Origin: Verrucomicrobia bacterium UBA740
GTDB taxonomy: Bacteria; Verrucomicrobiota; Kiritimatiellia; RFP12; UBA1067
Direction: 5' to 3'
DNA: 21,058 nt
Assembly: GCA_002298665.1 (NCBI GenBank)
Contig: DBKW01000085.1
Location: forward strand, 1,386-22,443
In this document: piece by piece, positions 7,446 to 14,141 of the stretch
Layout: each line of letters opens with the position of its first letter
How positions within the stretch are numbered: position 1 is the first letter of the stretch
Translations under genes and position numbers: made by a program
The notes under the pieces: generated by a model
Told to the model about the DNA's origin: nothing
Seen by the model: the letters and a program-made list of their open reading frames with translations, nothing else
Databases searched by the model: none

Positions 7446-8561
7446 TTAAAGGTTTTTGCGGATAAGCACGCCCCCGAGCGCGACGGACGCCACAACCGGC
7501 AGCCAAATCAAAAGATCCGGGCGGATGGCATACGTGCGGTCCAGGCTCAACATCAAGATGACGAGCAGATAGTAGCCCAAAGCCACGGCGAGCGCAATCG
7601 CCATGCCAATCGAACTTTCCCTGCGTTGGGCGCGTATGCCCAGCGGAATGCCGACCAAAACGAAGCAGATGGACGCGCAGGCGAAGACGAAGCGCTTGGA
7701 AAACTCAACTTTCGTGCGTGAAAGCGCCTTCCGCGCCGCCTTGACGGTTCCCGCGTCCGCATTCTGCGCCCGCAGGACATCCAGAGCTTTCTCTTGTTCG
7801 CGAATGCTCCGCCGGATCTCGTGGAAGCGCAGGTCCTTGATCTTCTTCGTGTAGTGCGAACTCCGCAACGCATCCTTGATACGATAGCGATACGTCTCAA
7901 CGGACATCATGCCGGGCGTGTTCTCGTCCACCGGATCGACCGTCATCCTGCTCAGATCGAGTATGACATCGCGCCCTTCTTCCGTCACGCGCGCCTCTTT
8001 CGCGGTGATGAAGCGCCGCACTTTCGGATTCGAGAAGTCCACTGCGCGCACGTCTTTGAGGATATTCCCCTCTTTTTCGCCGAAATAGAGCTTGGCGTTC
8101 GGAAACTCGTCAATCCAGACGCCCGGCTCGAGGACATCCAGGCTCGTCGAGACGGAAACCTTCGTCTTGAGATTGCGCCGCACGGTATGCCCCCTGGGGA
8201 CGATTTCGTTGTTGACCCAGGCCCCCAGAAGCGTGCACACGAGCGCGAAAACGAGCGGACCTTTCATGATCGACAGCAGATTCACGCCGCACGCCCGCAT
8301 CGCGGCGATTTCGCTATCGGCGCTCAGGCGCGAAAAAACCAGTATTCCCGAGACCAGAAGCGCGAGCGGAATCGTCCACTGCATCGTCTCCGGAAAGCTG
8401 ACCGCGGCGAATGACCCGACGAGCGAGAGCGACACGCCATCCAGAATCAGGCTGACGATCTGCACCATGAGCCCGATCGTCAGCACGAAACTCAGGACGA
8501 GAAACGCGAGCGTGAAACTCGACAGAAACGAACGGAAGACGTAGCGTTCGAGCGTCCTCAA
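7446..8561 (-). CDS. LptF/LptG family LPS export permease
   Basis: A YjgP/YjgQ-family permease that, with a partner and the LptB ATPase, extracts lipopolysaccharide from the inner membrane. The 371-aa protein has three N-terminal membrane segments (about 11-35, 55-78 and 98-118), a periplasmic beta-jellyroll region (about 125-255), and three C-terminal segments (about 290-310, 318-340 and 348-366). The N-terminus TLERYVFRSF and the SADSEIAAMRACGV segment after the second membrane helix are typical. I propose a TTG start at 8561: it overlaps the tyrS stop as TTGA, gives the expected family N-terminus, and no ATG or GTG fits. The longer frame through tyrS is an artefact. LptF and LptG cannot be separated by eye, and the second permease subunit is not in the window. 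It is co-transcribed with lpxA, linking lipid A synthesis to LPS export. Confidence 0.92.
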   Translation of the reverse strand: MRTLERYVFRSFLSSFTLAFLVLSFVLTIGLMVQIVSLILDGVSLSLVGSFAAVSFPETMQWTIPLALLVSGILVFSRLSADSEIAAMRACGVNLLSIMKGPLVFALVCTLLGAWVNNEIVPRGHTVRRNLKTKVSVSTSLDVLEPGVWIDEFPNAKLYFGEKEGNILKDVRAVDFSNPKVRRFITAKEARVTEEGRDVILDLSRMTVDPVDENTPGMMSVETYRYRIKDALRSSHYTKKIKDLRFHEIRRSIREQEKALDVLRAQNADAGTVKAARKALSRTKVEFSKRFVFACASICFVLVGIPLGIRAQRRESSIGMAIALAVALGYYLLVILMLSLDRTYAIRPDLLIWLPVVASVALGGVLIRKNL

Positions 8562-9823
8562 CCCTCGACCCTCAGAAGGAAGTTGTTCTTCTTGCCCTGC
8601 TTGAGGACGGCCAGCCGCCCTTCCACCAGGTCGCTTTCCTCCAGAAGACGCTTGTCGTCGACCTTCGCCCCGTTCAGGGAAAGCCCGCCCTGCTGCGCCA
8701 TGCGCCGCGCCTCGCCATTGGACTTGAACATCCCCGCCGCGGCCGCGACGGACCAAACCGTGCGCCCAACCGACTCCGCCCGCTTGACCGTCGCGCTCTT
8801 CACGTCCTTGAAGATGGTCTCGAGTTCCGCGGCACTTTTCCCGGCCTGAGAGCCGCCGAACAGCGTTTCCGTCGCGCTTTGGGCCTTTTTGAGCCCCGCC
8901 TCGCCGTGGATCAGCCGCGTCAGTTCCTCCGCGAGCGCCTTCTGCGGGATGCGTGCTTCGGGATGCGCCTTCATTTCCGCCTCCAGCGCGGCGATTTCCT
9001 CGAGCGGACGCATGGAAAAGACCTTCAGATAGCGGATGACGTCCGCATCGGCCGAGCGCAGGAAGTACTGGTACCAATCGTAGACGCTCGTGAGCGATTC
9101 GTCCAGAAAGAGCGCGTTTCCTTCGGATTTGCCGAATTTGCGTCCGGTGGAGTCCAGTAGAAGCGGAAACGTCAGCCCGTAGGCGGATTTGCCGCGCATG
9201 CGCCGCACGAGATCCGTCCCGGCCGTGATGTTGCCCCACTGGTCGGCACCGCCGATTTCGAGTTGGCATCCGTAGGTGTCGAACAGGTGCAGAAAATCGT
9301 TCCCCTGCAGGATCTGATACGAAAATTCCGTGAACGTCAGCGCGCCTTCGCTCGCCTCCAGGCGCTTTTTGACGCTTTCCTTCGCCAGCATCTGCGGCAC
9401 GCGGAAGTTGATGGCGATGTCGCGCAGGAACGCGATTGCGCTCGTGTTCTTGTACCAGTCGTAGTTGTCGACCATAATCGCCGCGTTCGGACCGTCGAAG
9501 TCCAGCACGCGCGCCAGATTCTCGCGGATGCCCTTCTTGTTCTCCTCGACCTGCTCGACAGTCAGCATGTTGCGCTCCGCCGACTTCCCGCTCGGGTCGC
9601 CGATGAGCCCGGTCGCCCCGCCCACCAGCGCGATGACGCGATGCCCCGCCTGCTGGAAGCGCTTCAGCACCATGATGGACACCAGATTGCCCGCCTGCAG
9701 GCTGCGGGCGGAAGGATCGAATCCACAATAGAGCGTGAGCGGCTTCTCCAGCGACTTTTCAATCTCCGGATCCGTCAAGGCCTCGATGAGCCCACGCGCT
9801 TTCAAATCTTCGAATAGGTTCAT
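8558..9823 (-). CDS. tyrS: tyrosyl-tRNA synthetase
   Basis: A class I synthetase charging tRNA-Tyr, 421 aa (E. coli 424). Family motifs are clear: LYCGFDPSARS (31-41), ALVGGATGLIGDPSGKSAER (65-84), the NYDW segment (120-123), TEFSYQILQGNDF, GGADQWGNI, and the KMSKS equivalent KFGKS at 229-233. A C-terminal S4 RNA-binding domain covers about 355-421. The HIGH signature is replaced by QAGN at 43-46, and the usual FDPT is FDPS, so both signature histidines are gone (see findings). Start ATG 9823 gives the expected N-terminus. The promoter -10 ends only 9 nt upstream, so the mRNA is probably leaderless or nearly so. It is first in a tyrS-lptF/G-lpxA unit. There is no room for a T-box leader. Confidence 0.95.
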   Translation of the reverse strand: MNLFEDLKARGLIEALTDPEIEKSLEKPLTLYCGFDPSARSLQAGNLVSIMVLKRFQQAGHRVIALVGGATGLIGDPSGKSAERNMLTVEQVEENKKGIRENLARVLDFDGPNAAIMVDNYDWYKNTSAIAFLRDIAINFRVPQMLAKESVKKRLEASEGALTFTEFSYQILQGNDFLHLFDTYGCQLEIGGADQWGNITAGTDLVRRMRGKSAYGLTFPLLLDSTGRKFGKSEGNALFLDESLTSVYDWYQYFLRSADADVIRYLKVFSMRPLEEIAALEAEMKAHPEARIPQKALAEELTRLIHGEAGLKKAQSATETLFGGSQAGKSAAELETIFKDVKSATVKRAESVGRTVWSVAAAAGMFKSNGEARRMAQQGGLSLNGAKVDDKRLLEESDLVEGRLAVLKQGKKNNFLLRVEG

Positions 9824-9832
9824 AGTTCCTAT

Positions 9833-9841
9833 ATTATATCA
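9833..9841 (-). promoter_or_regulatory. extended -10 promoter of tyrS operon
   Basis: The minus strand reads TGATATAAT, preceded by GAAAAATA and so almost identical to the gpmI promoter over 16 nt. TATAAT ends 9 nt before ATG 9823, predicting a transcription start at about 9825-9827 and a leader of 2-4 nt. No good -35 hexamer was seen. Confidence 0.75.
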
Positions 9842-9858
9842 TATTTTTCTTCGTTTTG

Positions 9859-9894
9859 CCGTATGGATTTATCAATTCCCTATATCCATAACGG
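9859..9894. repeat. imperfect inverted repeat upstream of tyrS
   Basis: CCGTATGGAT (9859-9868) faces ATCCATAACGG (9884-9894); 10 bp pair with one bulged base around a 15-nt loop. It lies between the patatin gene end and the tyrS promoter. On the minus strand it is followed by CAAAACGAAG rather than a T-run, so it does not look like an intrinsic terminator. It could be an operator or an mRNA 3'-end stabiliser. Confidence 0.4.
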
Positions 9895-9935
9895 TTAAAT
9901 TTCATCCTCCTCTTCCCGCCGTGACGGTCTGTCCG

Positions 9936-10727
9936 CTAGACCTGCCGGAAGCGACTGAGACGCGCCTCTTCGCGCCAGGCATAGTCATAACCCGCCGTGA
10001 CAAGGCGTGCCGATTTGTGGAAATCGAGCAATTTGGCGTCCTGGACGGGCGGGACAAGCAGAAGATCGGGTTCGTCATCCGGATGCCGCCGCTTGCGGGC
10101 GATGTTCATGACGACGCGAAACGTCTCGTCTATGACGGAAAGGATGTTCAGCCTGTTGTAGTCCAGCGCATTCGGACTCGTACGCTGCACGTTAAGGTCG
10201 ACGGCTATGACGCAGTCCGCCCCCATTTGCCGGCAAATCGAGACGGGTAGCGGGTCCACCATCCCCCCGTCCACCAATATCCGCCCCTCGCGTTCCACCG
10301 GACTGAAAATGCCCGGGATGGACATGGAAGCACGGATGGCGGAATGAAGCGCCCCTTCCCGGATGACCACCTCTTCGCCCGACTGCAAATCCGTGGCCAC
10401 GACCGCAAGCGGGACAGACAAATCCTTGAACGTGGCCGGCGGGATCATCCGGCGGAGGAATTTCGCGATGCGGTCGCCGCTGATCAGGGACTTCGAGGTC
10501 AAATGCGGGTCGAGAAACAGTTCCGGCAGCTTCCGCCAGTTCGATTCCGCCGACCACGCCAGCAAAGGATCCAGTCTTCCGGACGCGAATACGCCGCCGA
10601 TTATCGCGCCGATGGACGTGCCTGCCACGCAATAAATGGGGATGTTCATCTCGCGGAGAGCTTTCAGAATCCCCAAATCGGCGAGTCCGCGTGCACCGCC
10701 GCCCCCCAAAGCCAGTCCGATTTTCAT
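9936..10727 (-). CDS. patatin-like phospholipase (RssA/NTE-type)
   Basis: A 263-aa serine lipid hydrolase of the patatin family, small-protein type as in RssA. The oxyanion-hole loop GGGGARG is at 8-14. The nucleophile is Ser38 in GTSIG (GXSXG), and the catalytic dyad Asp is Asp153 in VDGG. MSIPGIFSPV before it is also typical. No signal peptide or membrane segment is seen, so it likely acts from the cytosol on membrane lipids or acyl esters. I chose ATG 10727 because it overlaps the EamA stop as ATGA and yields the family N-terminus MKIGLALGGGG. It is the last gene of the htpX-eamA-patatin unit. Pairing a membrane protease with a phospholipase suggests membrane maintenance, but the substrate is unknown. 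Confidence 0.92.
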   Translation of the reverse strand: MKIGLALGGGGARGLADLGILKALREMNIPIYCVAGTSIGAIIGGVFASGRLDPLLAWSAESNWRKLPELFLDPHLTSKSLISGDRIAKFLRRMIPPATFKDLSVPLAVVATDLQSGEEVVIREGALHSAIRASMSIPGIFSPVEREGRILVDGGMVDPLPVSICRQMGADCVIAVDLNVQRTSPNALDYNRLNILSVIDETFRVVMNIARKRRHPDDEPDLLLVPPVQDAKLLDFHKSARLVTAGYDYAWREEARLSRFRQV

Positions 10728-11641
10728 GTTTGGGCCCCATCCTTTCTCGCCGCCCCCCGCATCCGGTGCGTTTCGACGCAGGCCGCCGCGCAAATGAAAA
10801 ATGTACCCGCCCATTGCAATCCCGTAGCGGATTCGCCGCGGAAAAGCACCGCGAGAGCGACCGCGGCCACAGGCGTAAAGTAGGCGCTCACGCCCAGAAC
10901 CGTAAGCGGAAGGTACTTCTGCGCGGCATTCCACGCCCAGTAGGGAATCAGCGTGGAGCAGATGGCGAGAACCCCCACGAGCCCCCAGGTCTGAGGCGTG
11001 CGGGGCCAGACAAAATCGCCGAACGGCAGGACAAGCCCCATGATCGCCGCGCCGGCGAGCATCGTCCAGACGGAAAACGCCGCCGAACCCATCCGCGCTA
11101 CGTAGGCGCGTCCCCAAACCGTGTAGATGGCCCAGGTGAGCGCGGCGAGGAGAATGTAGAGGTCCCCTGTGGAATAGGTCTCGAGGTTGAATCCGTCCGC
11201 TGTCACGACTTTAATCACAAGAAGTGCCCCGATAAAACCGCACAAGAGGCCGATAACGCCGCTCCAGCCCACATGCCGCGAACGGAACGCGGTCGCGAGG
11301 AAGATCATGAGCGGCGCCAGTGCATCCGCCAAGGACGCATTCGCCGTCCCGACGCGCTGGCATCCGGCGAAAACACACCACGCCATGACACTCGTTCCGG
11401 TCGCGCCGAGCAGGCAAAACGCAAACCAATTCGTCTTCGCCGGCACCCGCAAGGCGCGGCGTCCGCTTGGCGAGGCCGCTTCAAAAGCAAGAAGCGCGCC
11501 GCCCGCCGCCAGAAAGCGCAGAAAGGAAAGGACCGCGGGCGAAACCGCGTAATCCCGCGTCAGTGCGGACCCCGCCACGAATGTGGAAGCGAACCCTGTC
11601 ACCGCCACCGCCGCGAGGACGAACCCGATAACCCATCTCAT
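10724..11641 (-). CDS. EamA/DMT-family transporter
   Basis: A 305-aa inner-membrane protein of the drug/metabolite transporter superfamily with two EamA repeats, about ten membrane segments in all. The first repeat ends near residue 140 with the pattern SLADALAPLMIFL..GWSGVIGLLCGFIGALL. The second begins at about 155 (LYILLAALTWAIYTVWGR) and closes with YLPLTVLGVSAYFTPVAAVALAVLFRGE..TGLQWAGTFFICAAA. The N-terminal TGFASTFVAG corresponds to the usual first helix. Transported substrates in this family range from amino acids to nucleotide sugars and cannot be read from sequence. Start ATG 11641 overlaps the htpX stop as ATGA and the end overlaps the patatin start the same way, so the three genes are translationally coupled. 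Confidence 0.9.
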   Translation of the reverse strand: MRWVIGFVLAAVAVTGFASTFVAGSALTRDYAVSPAVLSFLRFLAAGGALLAFEAASPSGRRALRVPAKTNWFAFCLLGATGTSVMAWCVFAGCQRVGTANASLADALAPLMIFLATAFRSRHVGWSGVIGLLCGFIGALLVIKVVTADGFNLETYSTGDLYILLAALTWAIYTVWGRAYVARMGSAAFSVWTMLAGAAIMGLVLPFGDFVWPRTPQTWGLVGVLAICSTLIPYWAWNAAQKYLPLTVLGVSAYFTPVAAVALAVLFRGESATGLQWAGTFFICAAACVETHRMRGAARKDGAQT

Positions 11642-12543
11642 ACGCGGGGCGGCGTGTTCTGCGCCTCCTGAAGCGCCGCGATGCGTGCGCCAAGCGACGG
11701 ATGGGTCGCCCAGACGGACGTCTTATGGTCGCCTTCGGCGATTCCCATGGCCTTGAGCGAGTCCGGCAGGACGCCGGGTTGCAGATTCCCCAACCGGCGC
11801 AACGCGGCAATCATGGGACTGGGCGAACCGAGCAATTTCGCCGAACCCGCGTCCGCGGCGAATTCGCGCCGGCGCGAGAATGCGCAGACGACCAGCGTGG
11901 CCAAAAGCCCCAGGACGATATCCAGCACCATCACGAGGAGGAAGTAGAGCCCCGAATTCGAACTGCGCCGCTCCCGGTCATTGTTCCCGGCATTGGCGAC
12001 AAGCGTGGCGATAGCGCGCGAGAAAAAGATGACGAAGGCGTTCAATACGCCCTGAATAAGCGTCATTGTCACCATGTCCCCGTTCGCGACATGGCTCATC
12101 TCATGCCCCAATACGGCGCGCAATTCCTCTTTGGACATTTGGCCGAGTATGTCGGACGAAACCGCCACGAGCGCATGGTTGCGGAACGCCCCCGTCGCGA
12201 AGGCATTGGCCGCACCAGGGTAGATCGCGACTTCCGGCATCTTCACATTCGCACGGCGCGCCAATTCCCCGACCGTGTCCACCAGCCAGCGTTCCGCCGG
12301 ACCTTCCGAACCGTCTATCGTCTGGGCGCGGCAGGCGAACTTCGCGATGGGTTTGGACAAAAGAAGCGAGATGAACGCGCCGATAAAGCCGTAGACAAAC
12401 GCAAAAATGGCCAGTCCCGACCACTCCGGTCCAATCAATTCGGCGACGGAAGTGCCGAGCAAGGCGACCAAAACGTTCGCGACAATCCCTAACGTCACCA
12501 GGACGGCCAGGTTCGTCGCAAGAAAAAGCAATAGTCGTTTCAT
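11638..12543 (-). CDS. htpX: HtpX-type membrane zinc metalloprotease
   Basis: A 301-aa M48-family protease that degrades misfolded membrane proteins at the inner membrane. Two hydrophobic segments occupy about 4-29 and 43-62. The zinc site is HEMSH at 147-151, with the third ligand probably Glu227 in RRREFAAD. Two further hydrophobic segments (about 160-183 and 199-221) lie between them, as in the family, and the ending THPSLGARIAAL is characteristic. ATG 12543 gives the standard MKRLLLFLATN start with a weak purine-rich GAAGAG upstream. A TTG at 12609 would add 22 mostly charged residues and is rejected. It leads a three-gene unit with a sigma70-type promoter at 12616-12644 and is divergent from the MocR gene. 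In other bacteria htpX responds to envelope or heat stress; here the controlling signal is unknown. Confidence 0.95.
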   Translation of the reverse strand: MKRLLLFLATNLAVLVTLGIVANVLVALLGTSVAELIGPEWSGLAIFAFVYGFIGAFISLLLSKPIAKFACRAQTIDGSEGPAERWLVDTVGELARRANVKMPEVAIYPGAANAFATGAFRNHALVAVSSDILGQMSKEELRAVLGHEMSHVANGDMVTMTLIQGVLNAFVIFFSRAIATLVANAGNNDRERRSSNSGLYFLLVMVLDIVLGLLATLVVCAFSRRREFAADAGSAKLLGSPSPMIAALRRLGNLQPGVLPDSLKAMGIAEGDHKTSVWATHPSLGARIAALQEAQNTPPRV

Positions 12544-12615
12544 AGGTATTCTCTTCTCTCGTTTGTCTCGTCTATCTGCGCTCAAAGCCCTCTTCAAGCC
12601 GATAAACAAAAGTAT

Positions 12616-12644
12616 ATTTTACATTATTTCCGTCGTTTATGCAA
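12616..12644 (-). promoter_or_regulatory. sigma70-type promoter of htpX operon
   Basis: On the minus strand TTGCAT (12644-12639) is separated by 17 nt from TAAAAT (12621-12616), a good -35/-10 pair. The predicted start near 12609 gives a leader of about 66 nt. Unlike the other promoters in the window it has a recognisable -35 and no TG extension. Confidence 0.6.
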
Positions 12645-12701
12645 GCGCGAACGCCAAATCTACCACGGACCGAAGCCCCGCACCTCACCGACCGGCGCGG
12701 C

Positions 12702-12730
12702 GTTCAGATGGTGTTCAAATAGAAGGAACA
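12702..12730. promoter_or_regulatory. candidate operator between htpX and MocR gene
   Basis: GTTCA occurs at 12702 and 12713, an 11-bp period that puts both copies on one face of the helix. TGTTC (12712-12716) also faces GAACA (12726-12730) across 9 bp. The site spans about -60 to -32 relative to the predicted MocR start and its last arm falls at the -35 position. MocR regulators usually bind direct repeats near their own promoters; assigning this site to that protein is an inference. Confidence 0.35.
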
Positions 12731-12746
12731 AAAACGGACGCTTTTT

Positions 12747-12755
12747 TGATATAAT
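12747..12755 (+). promoter_or_regulatory. extended -10 promoter of the MocR gene
   Basis: TGATATAAT occurs on the plus strand, preceded by CTTTTT. Only ATCCGC separates it from ATG 12762, so transcription is predicted to begin at the start codon itself: a leaderless mRNA. The -35 position reads AACAAA, a poor match. Confidence 0.75.
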
Positions 12756-12761
12756 ATCCGC

Positions 12762-14141
12762 ATGCCAGTCAATTCATTCGAAAATTACAAACTTAATTGG
12801 ATTCCGCCCTGGCGCCGCGGCGAAGCCCCTGCGCCGACCGGTCCGCTTTATCTTGCCCTGGCCGCAGCGCTTGAAGCGGACATTCTCTCCGGAAGACTGC
12901 CCACTGGGACTAAATTGCCGCCCCAACGGGAGTTGGCGGACTATCTGGACGTCAATTTCACCACCTTGACGCGCGCCTATGACCTATGCCGGTCCAAAAA
13001 CCTGATTTACGGCATTATCGGGCGCGGCACGTTTGTCGCGGCCCGCGGCGAAGAAAGCGTCCATCCGCACGCGGCGCGTCTTTTAGATCTGGGCGTGGTC
13101 CAAGCCTTCCCGAAGGTTGGCGAAGACGAGATCGTAGCGGCGGCGCGCGCCGTCCTTTCGCGCGAAAGCGCGCGCAAGCTTTTCTCCTATGCCAACCGGG
13201 AAGGCGCCCCCCGCCACCGCCGCGCCGGGCAAATCTGGCTGAGACGCACGGGGATAGACGTGCCGCTCGAGCAAATAGCCGTCTTCCCGGGCGTCCAAAG
13301 CGCCCTCGCCACCACCCTGCTTTCCGTCTTTTCCGTCGGGGACACGCTCGCGACGGACCCTTTCACCTACGCGAACCTCATTAGTCTCGCACGTCTGGCG
13401 CATGTGAAACTTCTGCCCATTCAGAACGACGACCAGGGCATGATTCCCGATGAATTGGCCTATGCCGCGCGCAAACACAACCTCCGCGGCGTTTTTCTCA
13501 TGCCGGAATGCGCCAATCCCACGACAATCACCCTGGACGACAACCGGCGCGACGAGTTGGCCAAAGTCTGCGAACGGCACAAACTCCTCATACTGGAAGA
13601 CAATGCGACCTTGGACTGCACCGCCGCGGTCCGCACCCCCTTCCAAACCCGTCTGCCGGAAAACGTGCTCCATTTTTCCGGCTCCACCCGCTTTATCTCG
13701 CCCGGCCTGCGCGCGGCGTTTGTAACCTACCCCAAGCGCTTTTCGGAGCGCCTCCTCGCCGGCCTTCACCATACCTCCATCAAAGCGAGCGCGCTGGATG
13801 CAGAAATCATAAGCGAACTCACGCTTTCAGGCGAGGCGGAACGCATCCTCGCGGCGAAAGCCAGGCTGGCGAAGGAGGCCAACGACATTTTCGACACGTG
13901 CTTCCACCTGCCCTCGACGCCCGGCGACACGCGCCTTTTCCGCGTTTATCCCCTGCCGGGGACGGAAGGGCACGGTCCGGAAGTGGAAGAAAAATACCGA
14001 GCGGCAGGCATAATCGTCTGCCACTCGGATCGCTTTTCGACTATGCGCCTGGCGAAGGGGGCGTTTCTGAGGCTTTCGCTTTCTTCCACGCCCTCCTTCA
14101 CGCAACTCAAGCACGCGTTGAAGAAAATTGAACGGGCTTGA
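12762..14141 (+). CDS. MocR/GntR-type regulator with aminotransferase-like domain lacking the PLP lysine
   Basis: 459 aa. A GntR winged-helix domain covers about 27-95 (ADILSGRLPTGTKLPPQREL, then GIIGRGTFVA). A fold-type I aminotransferase domain (about 105-455) follows, the MocR arrangement. Recognisable cofactor-site elements are GVQSALATTL, DPFTYANL, CANPTT (usual NPTG), LEDN with Asp280, the PGLR motif, and the C-terminal RLSLS. The Schiff-base lysine, expected in the S-K-x-x-x-PGLR context, is Arg310 (STRFISPGLR), so covalent PLP binding looks lost. It is the only plus-strand gene in the window, divergent from htpX and convergent with glgP. MocR proteins normally activate or repress neighbouring or PLP/amino-acid related genes; the target here may be the divergent htpX unit or itself. 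The start is set by the family N-terminus (NWIPPW) and the promoter 6 nt upstream. Confidence 0.9.
   Translation: MPVNSFENYKLNWIPPWRRGEAPAPTGPLYLALAAALEADILSGRLPTGTKLPPQRELADYLDVNFTTLTRAYDLCRSKNLIYGIIGRGTFVAARGEESVHPHAARLLDLGVVQAFPKVGEDEIVAAARAVLSRESARKLFSYANREGAPRHRRAGQIWLRRTGIDVPLEQIAVFPGVQSALATTLLSVFSVGDTLATDPFTYANLISLARLAHVKLLPIQNDDQGMIPDELAYAARKHNLRGVFLMPECANPTTITLDDNRRDELAKVCERHKLLILEDNATLDCTAAVRTPFQTRLPENVLHFSGSTRFISPGLRAAFVTYPKRFSERLLAGLHHTSIKASALDAEIISELTLSGEAERILAAKARLAKEANDIFDTCFHLPSTPGDTRLFRVYPLPGTEGHGPEVEEKYRAAGIIVCHSDRFSTMRLAKGAFLRLSLSSTPSFTQLKHALKKIERA

Noticed and set aside
7446..9728. Apparent 760-aa protein spanning tyrS and lptF/G
   Set aside because: Its first half is an out-of-frame reading of tyrS; only the last 371 residues belong to a real gene.
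9859..9894. Hairpin as intrinsic terminator of the htpX operon
   Set aside because: No T-run follows it on the minus strand, so it was listed only as an inverted repeat.
9936..11117. Longer patatin frame of 393 codons
   Set aside because: The N-terminal part is an out-of-frame reading of the EamA gene; ATG 10727 gives the conserved family start.
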